A stretch of 7,143 nt of DNA from Micrococcales bacterium (lineage in GTDB: Bacteria; Actinomycetota; Actinomycetes; S36-B12; UBA5976), in assembly GCA_024640585.1 (NCBI GenBank), contig JAHEEQ010000028.1, forward strand, positions 1 to 7,143. Reading direction: 5' to 3'. The notes below the pieces were generated by a model. That model was not told the DNA's origin. It saw only the letters and a program-made list of their open reading frames with translations, and did not search any database. Both the position numbers and the translations under genes were made by a program. This document shows positions 1 to 6,419 of the stretch, piece after piece (the first letter of the stretch is position 1; every line of letters starts with the position of its first letter).

Positions 1-2
1 CT

Positions 3-773
3 CCAGATGAGGATCCATACACAGGTCTCTTCTCTGTAAACGACGGAGCAAAGTCAAAGGCGCTTCGCCAGGCTTTCTTGCTAGGTCTTCCACGTGATGA
101 AATCATGCAGAAGTTGATTGCACCAATTAACGGTGTCACAACTCCAATTCGTTCAACTTGGGTTGCTCCAGGATCAGCGTTCTACGACAAGGTTGTAGCG
201 TCAAACGGTTCTGAGTTCTACTCACGTGGAACACAAGAGTCACGTAACAAGTCAGCACTTGCGTTGGTACAGAAGTACTATCCAAATGCGCTCAAGAGCC
301 CACTAAAGGTTCGCGTACTTGTTCCAGGTAACAACCCACGTCGTGCAGCAGAGTTCGCTCTTGCAAAGGCAAACTTGGCTAAGGTTGGATTCGATCTACA
401 AGGTGAAGTTCGCACTGACTGGCCTTCAAAGCTAGGTAATGCGAACTACGATGCTTACTTCTTCGCATGGGTTGCTTCATCAGTAACACAGCGTCAGTCA
501 GCAGAAGTATTTGATACTAACGGTGGAAACAACATCCTTGGTTACAGCAACCCTGCTGTAGATGCGATTATCGCAACTTTGGATAAGCCACTTTCTGAGT
601 CACTACTTGCAGCTAAGTACATTCAAATTGAGCGTCTAACAAATGCTGACGCAATCACAACTGGTGTGTTCATTCACCCAGGTGTTGTTGCAGTTAACAA
701 GGACCTTAAGAATGTTAAGCCAGGCCCATTGTCACCACAGATGGTCTGGAACTACTGGGAGTGGACTTACTAA
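3..773 (+). CDS. Peptide-type ABC transporter solute-binding protein, 5'-truncated
   Basis: This is the C-terminal part (256 residues, then TAA) of an extracytoplasmic substrate-binding protein of family 5 (SBP_bac_5, the DppA/OppA/NikA group), the receptor of the ABC importer encoded just downstream. The frame is open to the left edge, so the start and any signal peptide lie outside the window. The visible part begins PDEDPYTGLFSVNDG. It then has the family signature around residues 19-34 (SKALRQAFLLGLPRDEI, matching the usual VRQA..AIDR pattern), the second-lobe stretch near 81-106, and the aromatic end NYWEWTY typical of these proteins. A TTG at 78 is not the start, because the homology continues upstream of it. 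All 16 lysines are coded AAG, suggesting strong codon selection and high expression. The ligand cannot be told from this part; peptides are likely from the neighbouring permeases, but nickel or sugar oligomers are possible in this family. Confidence 0.93.
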   Translation, partial: PDEDPYTGLFSVNDGAKSKALRQAFLLGLPRDEIMQKLIAPINGVTTPIRSTWVAPGSAFYDKVVASNGSEFYSRGTQESRNKSALALVQKYYPNALKSPLKVRVLVPGNNPRRAAEFALAKANLAKVGFDLQGEVRTDWPSKLGNANYDAYFFAWVASSVTQRQSAEVFDTNGGNNILGYSNPAVDAIIATLDKPLSESLLAAKYIQIERLTNADAITTGVFIHPGVVAVNKDLKNVKPGPLSPQMVWNYWEWTY

Positions 774-813
774 AGATTAAAAACCTTTAGTCAGCACTAC
801 AAAGCAGTCCGTT

Positions 814-846
814 GGACGCTCGGAGAACTCTCTCCGAGCGTCCTTT
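814..846 (+). terminator. Strong hairpin after the binding-protein gene, terminator-like or 3'-stabilising
   Basis: There is a perfect 13-bp inverted repeat, GGACGCTCGGAGA at 814-826 and TCTCCGAGCGTCC at 831-843, around an ACTC tetraloop. Only three T residues follow directly, so it is a poor intrinsic terminator by the classical U-tract rule. Its place between a binding-protein gene and its permease genes is where many ABC operons carry a partial terminator or mRNA-stabilising stem that makes the receptor more abundant than the membrane subunits. A weaker 7-bp stem (769-775 with 785-791) overlaps the stop codon just upstream. Confidence 0.65.
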
Positions 847-904
847 GGCTGTATAGTCATCAAATAGATTTATCAAAAAAAGTCTTACACAGCGTTGTTT
901 AATT

Positions 905-920
905 CGAGAGGACCCTCTTG
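905..920 (+). promoter_or_regulatory. dppB ribosome-binding site inside a small hairpin
   Basis: The Shine-Dalgarno-like GAGAGGA at 906-912 lies 10 bases before the ATG at 923. The same bases can fold into a 6-bp stem, 905-910 with 915-920 (one G-U pair), around a GACC tetraloop. The stem ends two bases before the start codon, so the folded form would hide the ribosome-binding site. The pairing is visible in the sequence; any regulatory role is inferred, and a stem this short could arise by chance. I found no convincing -35/-10 pair in 844-904; TATAGT (852-857) and TAGATT (865-870) are only -10-like hexamers. Confidence 0.4.
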
Positions 921-922
921 TA

Positions 923-2467
923 ATGGTTGCCTTTATTCTTCGACGTCTAGGAGTTCTAGGCGTGATCCTCTTTGGTTCAAGTTTTATCCTTTATAACTTG
1001 GCCGCAATATCAGGGGACCCACTCTCTGATTTGAAGTTAAGCAATGATCCCAATCGTGACTTTCTAATCGCATCATTAACTCGTGAACTTCAATTAGATG
1101 TTCCGCCACCCGCACGTTATTTTCTTTGGCTCAAAGGTATTTTGGGAGTATTTGTCGGGAATCCAGATTTCGGTATGAGCCGTGACGGCTCTACGGTGGC
1201 GCATTCACTCGCTTTGGCAATCCCCGTAACCATCCGACTTGTACTAGCAGCAACCATCTTTGCAATCGTGCTCGGTATTTCAATCGGAATTGTCACGGCA
1301 CTACGTCAGTACAGTCGCTTTGACTACTCAATGACCTTTGTTTCTTTTCTCATGTTCTCACTTCCAATTTTCTGGGTTGCGGTATTACTCAAGGAATACC
1401 TAGCCATCTCATTTAACAACTTCTTACGAGAACCTAATGTGCCGATTGTTTGGATAGTTTCTATTGCACTATTTAGCGGTATTTTTTGGGCTTCCATTAT
1501 TGGTGGAACCCGCAAAACTTTCTGGATCGCCTTTGGATCGGCGGCCGGAATAGCCGCCACACTTATTACATTCTTCAGTCTAAGCGGCTGGTTCTTAAAT
1601 CCTTCACTAGGACCAATAGTGATTCTCGGACTTTCAGTTGGTATTGCCTTTGGAGTTACACAGCTTTCTGTTGGCCTCATCAATAGAGCAGCCCTCAAGG
1701 CCTCTCTAACAATGGCCGGACTCTCAATTGTTTACTATTACCCAGCAAACTGGGTATTTAATAATCATCCAAGTAATCTCGCTGTATTTCTTTTAGCTTG
1801 TGTGACAATTTCTATCGCAGTGTTTGTGGCACGCGCTTATTCAAAGATTGACCGCGGACCAATTGTTCGTACAGCAGTTATTACTGCATTCTTATCAGGT
1901 GGTTTGCTAGTCGTCGACAGATTTATGCAAACTTGGAAGCCATACATGGAAACAGACGCGATTAACTATCGCCCGGTTCCAACAATTGGCCAACGTAGCG
2001 ATTTACTAGATTCCACAGATTTCTGGATTACAAATCTGGATACAATCACACACTTATTTTTACCAACAGTGGCATTAACGCTTATTTCATTTGCAGGCTA
2101 CATCCGTTACTCACGCGGAACCTTGCTTGAAGTTTTAAATCAAGATTACATTCGTACCGCTCGAGCAAAAGGATTAACGGAGCGCACTGTGATTATGCGT
2201 CACGCATTCCGAAACACAATGATTCCGCTTACTACCATCATGGTTGTTGATTTTGCTGGTGTTATCGGTGGCGCGCTTATCACTGAAAGTGTTTTCGGTT
2301 GGTCGGGAATGGGAACCTTGTTTCGACAAGGATTATTGGGTTATGACCTGAATTTATTGATGGGTGTTTTCTTCATCACTGCATCACTGTCTGTCATTGC
2401 TAACTTAGTTGCAGATCTGTTGTATTCAGCCTTAGACCCTCGTATTCGTGTAGGAGGAGGTGCGTAA
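923..2467 (+). CDS. dppB: Peptide ABC transporter permease, DppB/OppB type, with an extra six-helix insertion
   Basis: This is one of two membrane subunits of a peptide-type importer (BPD_transp_1 fold) and would pair with the DppC-like protein. The N-terminus is standard for DppB: a basic start FILRRLG, TM1 at about 10-28, then SGDP at 30-33 (usually PGDP). TM2 is about 100-126 and TM3 about 135-160, with the conserved SLPIFW at 146-151. The cytoplasmic EAA loop is at 408-435 (DYIRTARAKGL and HAFRNTMIP), followed by the conserved TESVFGWSGMG (454-464) and the C-terminal DLLYSALDPRIR. The length of 514 residues is well above the usual 310-340. The excess lies between TM3 and the LFLPTVAL helix, about residues 165-340, and holds six further hydrophobic segments. 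The ATG is preceded by GAGAGGA. The symbol is by family resemblance; oppB would be equally apt. Confidence 0.93.
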   Translation: MVAFILRRLGVLGVILFGSSFILYNLAAISGDPLSDLKLSNDPNRDFLIASLTRELQLDVPPPARYFLWLKGILGVFVGNPDFGMSRDGSTVAHSLALAIPVTIRLVLAATIFAIVLGISIGIVTALRQYSRFDYSMTFVSFLMFSLPIFWVAVLLKEYLAISFNNFLREPNVPIVWIVSIALFSGIFWASIIGGTRKTFWIAFGSAAGIAATLITFFSLSGWFLNPSLGPIVILGLSVGIAFGVTQLSVGLINRAALKASLTMAGLSIVYYYPANWVFNNHPSNLAVFLLACVTISIAVFVARAYSKIDRGPIVRTAVITAFLSGGLLVVDRFMQTWKPYMETDAINYRPVPTIGQRSDLLDSTDFWITNLDTITHLFLPTVALTLISFAGYIRYSRGTLLEVLNQDYIRTARAKGLTERTVIMRHAFRNTMIPLTTIMVVDFAGVIGGALITESVFGWSGMGTLFRQGLLGYDLNLLMGVFFITASLSVIANLVADLLYSALDPRIRVGGGA

Positions 2468-3555
2468 TGATTTTCAAAAAGAAAATTGCTGCAGATTCAT
2501 CAACAAACACAAGTGGTGAAAATGCGATTGCAAACAAAGAGGTTGAAGGTTTAAGCCAAGGTCAAATTGTTCGCCGCCGTTTTTTCCGTCACCGTGCAGC
2601 GGTTATTTCACTTGGTGTTATTTCGTTCATCATAGTTTTTGTGTTCACTGCACTTGACTTTCGCTTCCTTGGAATATGGCATGTCAAAGGCTGGTGGCGT
2701 TGGTCTCCGCAAGATATTCCAGAGCTACGTTTTGGTGATTGCCCTAATGACACAGTTGGATGTCCCACAATTTCACTTCGCCCAAAATTCCTTGGTGGAA
2801 GTGGTTTTGGTTTTGGTACGCACCCATTTGGCCAAGATGACATTGGCCGTGATTTCTTTGCATTAGTTATGAAGGGAACTCAGCGTTCTCTTTCAGTAAT
2901 GATTGTAATCGGAACCATTGGAGCTTCCATCGGTACTGTTGTAGGAGCGATTTCTGGCTTCTATCGAGGCAAGGTTGATGCAATCTTGATGCGCTTTACA
3001 GATTTCATCATCACGATTCCAGCGATCATTATCGGTTCTGTTGTTGGATACCACTTCGGAAACCTTGGAGCGATGTTCCTAGCCTTCTACCTTGGTTTGT
3101 TCGCCTGGACAGGGCTTTCACGTTTAGTCCGTGGTGAATTCTTAACACTTCGTGAGCGCGAGTTCGTAGACGCAGCCCGTGTCGCTGGCGCCTCTAACCG
3201 ACGTATTATTTTCAAGCACATCCTGCCAAACGCAGTAGGTGTGATCATCGTTTCAGTTACCTTGCTGATGTCAGGTGCGATTTTGCTTGAAACCGCCCTG
3301 TCCTACATTGGTTTTGGTGTTGTTGAACCAGATGTTTCTCTTGGACTCTTGATCAACAAATATCAAGATTCATTTACCACTCGTCCATGGCTATTTTGGT
3401 TCCCAGGATTATTCATTATCTCTATTGCGCTGAGCATCAACTTTATTGGTGATGGTTTGCGCGATGCCTTCGATCCGCGTCAACGACGTCGAATCTCAAA
3501 GAAGGAACGTCAAGAGTCAGCAACTGCACGAAAGTTGGCGCAGGCAAATGATTAA
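2467..3555 (+). CDS. dppC: Peptide ABC transporter permease, DppC/OppC type
   Basis: This is the second membrane subunit of the importer, 362 residues against about 300 for the family. A hydrophilic N-terminal tail of some 40 residues, rich in Ser, Asn, Lys and Arg, precedes TM1 (about 46-63). An extracytoplasmic loop follows and ends in the DppC signature HPFGQDDIGRDFF (119-131). Further helices lie at about 143-163, 182-215, 256-280 and 308-328. The cytoplasmic EAA loop is at 231-258 (REFVDAARVAGAS and HILPNAVG), and the end is the usual IGDGLRDAFDPR (327-338) plus a basic tail. The TM1-to-HPFG loop is longer than usual and has two cysteines, C92 and C99, that could form a disulfide. The ATG overlaps the dppB stop (TAATG), and GGAGGAGG ends six bases before it, so translation is coupled and strong. 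Its stop is one base from the stop of the opposing gene. Confidence 0.94.
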   Translation: MIFKKKIAADSSTNTSGENAIANKEVEGLSQGQIVRRRFFRHRAAVISLGVISFIIVFVFTALDFRFLGIWHVKGWWRWSPQDIPELRFGDCPNDTVGCPTISLRPKFLGGSGFGFGTHPFGQDDIGRDFFALVMKGTQRSLSVMIVIGTIGASIGTVVGAISGFYRGKVDAILMRFTDFIITIPAIIIGSVVGYHFGNLGAMFLAFYLGLFAWTGLSRLVRGEFLTLREREFVDAARVAGASNRRIIFKHILPNAVGVIIVSVTLLMSGAILLETALSYIGFGVVEPDVSLGLLINKYQDSFTTRPWLFWFPGLFIISIALSINFIGDGLRDAFDPRQRRRISKKERQESATARKLAQAND

Positions 3556-3556
3556 T

Positions 3557-4120
3557 CTAGATAAAGATACTTGCTGCACCGATAACAGCACATGCTGCAG
3601 CGGCGTAGCTGAAAATATAGTTACTACTGATTTCAAACTCACCAGTACCCGCACTAGCGAAATCTTTGCGACGCAGCTTGGCGATATGAGCACAAACTCC
3701 CGAGTCACTTTTAAGCGAGTCACCAACTCTTCGCGGAGCATCAGCTCCGGGAAGCAGATCAGTTTTGTGCATTCGTCGACTGTGACGACCACTTGGAGCG
3801 GGAGCCGCCCAGGCGTAGAAGGTTTGGCCATCAACAAGGATGGACATGCTGTACTTGGTTTCGATCTCTTCGACAAGGTCCCAGCTAACGGTGATCTCTT
3901 TGGTTGGGTTAACAATCTTGATTCCCTCATCAAAGATCAAAACGTAGGGCTTCAAAAACAAAAGGTAGGCGCTGATAATTCCAGCGGTACAGATCGCTGC
4001 TGTGGTCACAATGTTTCCACCGTAGAAAATGGTTTGAACAATGAAGCCAGAAAAAAAGAGAATCAAAACCCAACCGCTTGCAATTGCGCTTCCGGGTCTG
4101 AACTTTTCAATGTTGGTCAT
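3557..4120 (-). CDS. PH-domain membrane protein (bacterial PH, Cfp6-like), antisense within the transporter operon
   Basis: This 187-residue protein has two N-terminal hydrophobic segments (about 13-32 and 37-57). A bacterial pleckstrin-homology-like core follows at about 58-105, with KPYVLIFDEGIKIVNP, the W80 turn (TVSWDLVEEIE) and a final strand FYAWAAPAPSGRHSRR. A basic, Ser- and Gly-rich linker (about 106-160) and a C-terminal hydrophobic segment (about 168-187, Ala-rich) complete it. The pattern resembles the actinobacterial low-molecular-weight antigen 6 PH family (PF10756 as I recall it); this is recognition by eye. The function is unknown. The ATG at 4120 is the only sensible start, because an in-frame TGA lies five codons upstream and no other start codon falls between. 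The upstream Shine-Dalgarno is weak (GAGAA). The gene converges on dppC, with one base between the stop codons, and diverges from the ATPase gene by 32 bp. Longer-looking reading frames on the other strand here do not resemble proteins. Confidence 0.82.
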   Translation of the reverse strand: MTNIEKFRPGSAIASGWVLILFFSGFIVQTIFYGGNIVTTAAICTAGIISAYLLFLKPYVLIFDEGIKIVNPTKEITVSWDLVEEIETKYSMSILVDGQTFYAWAAPAPSGRHSRRMHKTDLLPGADAPRRVGDSLKSDSGVCAHIAKLRRKDFASAGTGEFEISSNYIFSYAAAACAVIGAASIFI

Positions 4121-4152
4121 ACTGCAAGTTTCTCACAGATGGAGACAATCAA
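4121..4152. promoter_or_regulatory. 32-bp divergent gap between the PH-domain and ATPase genes
   Basis: The two start codons face away from each other across 32 bases. GGAGA at 4141-4145 is the ribosome-binding site of the ATPase gene, seven bases before its ATG. The gap is too small for two full promoters, so a promoter for the reverse gene would have to lie within the first codons of the ATPase gene. A promoter for the ATPase would lie inside the PH-domain gene, unless the ATPase is read from the dppBC transcript. No clear -35/-10 pair is visible. Confidence 0.4.
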
Positions 4153-5802
4153 ATGAGTAAGCCAGTCTTAGAGATCAAGGATTTCAATGTTGATTTCTGG
4201 GTAGATGGAGTTTGGTACCCAGCTGTTATCGACATGAACCTCTCACTTGAAGCGGGCAAGGTGACCGCAATCGTCGGTGAGTCTGGCTCAGGTAAGTCAA
4301 CAACGGCACTTGGTCTGATGTCTCTACTTGCATCAAATGCTCGCATGACAGGATCTGTAAAGGTTAAGGAACAAGAGATGTTGAACGCTAAGGCGATCAC
4401 ACTTCGCAAGTTCCGCGGCAAGGAAGTTGCTTATATCTTCCAGGAGCCAATGACAGCGCTTAACCCTGTGTACACAATTGGTTTTCAGATTATGGAAACA
4501 CTTCGCAATCACTTTGATATGGGTCCAAAGGAAGCGCATGCGCGTGCTTTGGAATTGATCACAATGGTTGACATTCCAGATCCAGAAAAATCAATTGATA
4601 AGTACCCTCACCAACTTTCTGGTGGTCAACGCCAGCGCGCAATGATCGCTCAGGCACTTGCTTGTGATCCAGGTTTGCTCGTTGCAGATGAGCCAACAAC
4701 TGCACTTGATGTAACTGTTCAAGCTGAGATTTTAGATTTGATGCGTGACCTAAAGGGCAAGCTCAACTCTGCAATTTTGCTGATCACACACGACATGGGT
4801 GTTGTTGCAGATATGGCTGATGAAATTCTTGTTATGAAGGATGGAATCACCGTAGAACATGGATCAGCTGATCAAATCTTCAATAAGCCAGTACATCCAT
4901 ACACACAGCAACTTCTTGGAGCTGTGCCAATGCTTGGCTCTACCAAGAAGCGCCCACTTCCTTATAAAGAGGATGCGAAGCCTGCCCCCGTCCTAAAGCT
5001 TTCAAATGTCACCATTGAATATCCAAAGCGTGGGCGAATTCCTGCATTTACTGCGGTGAAGAACTTCAACCTCGAGATCTATCCAGGTGAAATTGTTGGT
5101 CTCGTTGGTGAATCTGGCTCAGGTAAAACAACTGTTGGCCGTGCATCTATTGGCTTGCTTCCAATTAAGGAAGGTTCAATTGAAATCGTTGGCAAAGATA
5201 TTAGTCACGCTTCGCAAAAGGATCTTTCTTCGATTCGCCGTCACACAGGAATCGTTTTCCAAGATCCAGCTTCTTCCCTTAACCCTCGTCTTCCAATTGG
5301 TGAATCAATCGGAGAACCAATTTTCTTGGCAGGTCTTGCAAAAGGTGCAGATCTTGCGCACAAGGTTGAGGATCTTTTGGATCAGGTAGAACTTCCACGC
5401 AGCTATCGCAACCGCTACCCACACGAACTCTCTGGTGGACAGCGTCAGCGCGTAGGTATCGCTCGCGCACTTGCATTAACTCCAGATCTTTTGATTGCCG
5501 ATGAACCAACATCAGCTCTGGATGTATCCGTACAGGCACGTTTCTTGGATCTATTGCAAGAGCTACAAGGAAAATTGAACTTTGCTTGCTTATTCATCTC
5601 ACACGATTTAGCTGTTGTTGACATCTTGTCTCACCGAATTGCAGTTATGCAAAATGGTTTGCTTGTCGAAGAAGGCGATCGCGATCAGATTCTGAAGAAG
5701 CCAAAGGATGATTACACAAAGCGATTGATTTCAGCGGTTCCTGTCCCAGATCCTAAGGAACAGCGCATCCGTCGTGAAGCACGCCTTGCAGATAAGAAGT
5801 AG
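4153..5802 (+). CDS. Fused peptide ABC transporter ATPase with two nucleotide-binding domains (DppD-DppF type)
   Basis: This 549-residue cytoplasmic protein would supply both ATPase domains to the DppB/DppC pair, replacing separate DppD and DppF subunits. Domain 1 (about 5-258) has Walker A GESGSGKST at 42-50, Q-loop Q97, signature LSGGQ at 155-159, Walker B LLVADE at 175-180 and switch H213. Domain 2 (about 279-530) has Walker A GESGSGKTT at 319-327, Q370, LSGGQ at 426-430, LLIADE at 446-451 and H484. Each half ends in the oligopeptide-ATPase tail (HPYTQQLLGAVP at 248-259, DDYTKRLISAVP at 519-530). All catalytic residues are intact in both halves, so two active ATP sites are expected. The halves share near-identical DNA around Walker A, as expected from conserved codons. 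The ATG at 4153 has GGAGA upstream. Fused ATPases of this type are common in bacteria; the substrate class is inferred from the permeases. Confidence 0.95.
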   Translation: MSKPVLEIKDFNVDFWVDGVWYPAVIDMNLSLEAGKVTAIVGESGSGKSTTALGLMSLLASNARMTGSVKVKEQEMLNAKAITLRKFRGKEVAYIFQEPMTALNPVYTIGFQIMETLRNHFDMGPKEAHARALELITMVDIPDPEKSIDKYPHQLSGGQRQRAMIAQALACDPGLLVADEPTTALDVTVQAEILDLMRDLKGKLNSAILLITHDMGVVADMADEILVMKDGITVEHGSADQIFNKPVHPYTQQLLGAVPMLGSTKKRPLPYKEDAKPAPVLKLSNVTIEYPKRGRIPAFTAVKNFNLEIYPGEIVGLVGESGSGKTTVGRASIGLLPIKEGSIEIVGKDISHASQKDLSSIRRHTGIVFQDPASSLNPRLPIGESIGEPIFLAGLAKGADLAHKVEDLLDQVELPRSYRNRYPHELSGGQRQRVGIARALALTPDLLIADEPTSALDVSVQARFLDLLQELQGKLNFACLFISHDLAVVDILSHRIAVMQNGLLVEEGDRDQILKKPKDDYTKRLISAVPVPDPKEQRIRREARLADKK

Positions 5803-5808
5803 TTTCGG

Positions 5809-6417
5809 GTGGATCTAGAGCTCTTGGTCTTTGGCCTAGACCTTGTTTCAACCTTTGCATTTGCATTGGTAGGAGCACGTGTTGCGGCCAGTAAGGGTTT
5901 AGATTTTGGCGGAATTTTATTTATCGCAGCTGTGGCATCAACCTCAGGTGGAACTTTGCGAAATCTATTTATGGGGGAGCAGCCACCATGGGTTCAACGC
6001 CCGTGGTTATTTGCACCGATTGTCGCTGCATTTTTGATCACTGTGGCGATGGGCAAAACACAAGATGTTGGCCGCTTTGTTCTATCACTCGATACCTTGG
6101 GTTTAGCAGTAGCTACCGTTTCAAGCGTTCAATTCGCACTCTCACAGCATGCACCAGTGGTTGCTGCCGCGGTGTTGGGATTAATTGGCGCGGTAACAGG
6201 TGGATTATTTAGAGACATCATGTGTCAAACAGAGCCGGTGTTGTTGCACCGAGAAACAATTGGAACCGCCTGCTTCGTAGGGGCAATTGCCTACATCGCC
6301 TTTGATGCCTTGAATCTTAATGAAGGTGTAGTAGTTGCGATCGCAGGATTAATCGTAGTTTTAGTTCGCGAGCTTTCAATCAAGTTTAATTGGAACCTAC
6401 CAAAAGTTGTGAAGTAA
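5809..6417 (+). CDS. TRIC/UPF0126-family membrane channel
   Basis: This is a 202-residue integral membrane protein built of two repeats (PF03458), the family of prokaryotic trimeric intracellular cation channels and E. coli YadS/YicG-like proteins. Repeat 1 (about 6-80) has GLDLVSTFAFALVGARVAA, the turn GLDFGG and the motif TSGGTLRNLFMG (45-56). Repeat 2 (about 93-170) has LDTLGLA, VTGGLFRDIMC (129-139) and EPVLLHRE. A last hydrophobic segment (172-188) precedes the typical NWNLP end (194-198). Seven hydrophobic segments are plausible, as in the family. The Asp after the first motif Arg is replaced by Asn (N52). The GTG start lies two codons after the ATPase stop TAG and in the same frame; no strong ribosome-binding site is seen (AAGAAG at 5794-5799), so translation is probably coupled. 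Monovalent cation flux is the known activity of some relatives; the ion for this one is not shown. Confidence 0.87.
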   Translation: MDLELLVFGLDLVSTFAFALVGARVAASKGLDFGGILFIAAVASTSGGTLRNLFMGEQPPWVQRPWLFAPIVAAFLITVAMGKTQDVGRFVLSLDTLGLAVATVSSVQFALSQHAPVVAAAVLGLIGAVTGGLFRDIMCQTEPVLLHRETIGTACFVGAIAYIAFDALNLNEGVVVAIAGLIVVLVRELSIKFNWNLPKVVK

Positions 6418-6419
6418 AA

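Noticed and set aside
78..773. TTG at 78 as the start of the binding-protein gene
   Set aside because: The frame is open to the left edge, and the family signature (SKALRQAF) begins before this codon, so the gene is truncated by the window.
1324..1698. Minus-strand reading frame of 124 residues antisense to the dppB insertion
   Set aside because: It is a frame shadow of coding sequence. The + frame has membrane segments and charge placement that make sense, so the insertion is coding on +.
3517..3933. A second minus-strand reading frame of 138 residues overlapping the PH-domain gene
   Set aside because: It overlaps the dppC end and runs in another frame of the PH-domain gene without recognisable features; it is a shadow frame.
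3446..4156. A 236-residue + strand reading frame across the dppC end and the PH-domain gene
   Set aside because: It is low-complexity, Ser/Thr/Asn-rich translation with no membrane or domain pattern. The opposite strand gives a coherent PH-domain membrane protein.
4270..5470. Near-repeated DNA at the two Walker A and LSGGQ sites of the ATPase
   Set aside because: The similarity is what two homologous ABC domains with conserved motifs and shared codon preference would show; it is not a separate repeat element.
6390..6419. TTG at 6390 as the start of pgl
   Set aside because: It would overlap the channel gene by 28 bases and add ten residues (MEPTKSCEVK) unlike the family; the ATG at 6420 fits the family N-terminus.
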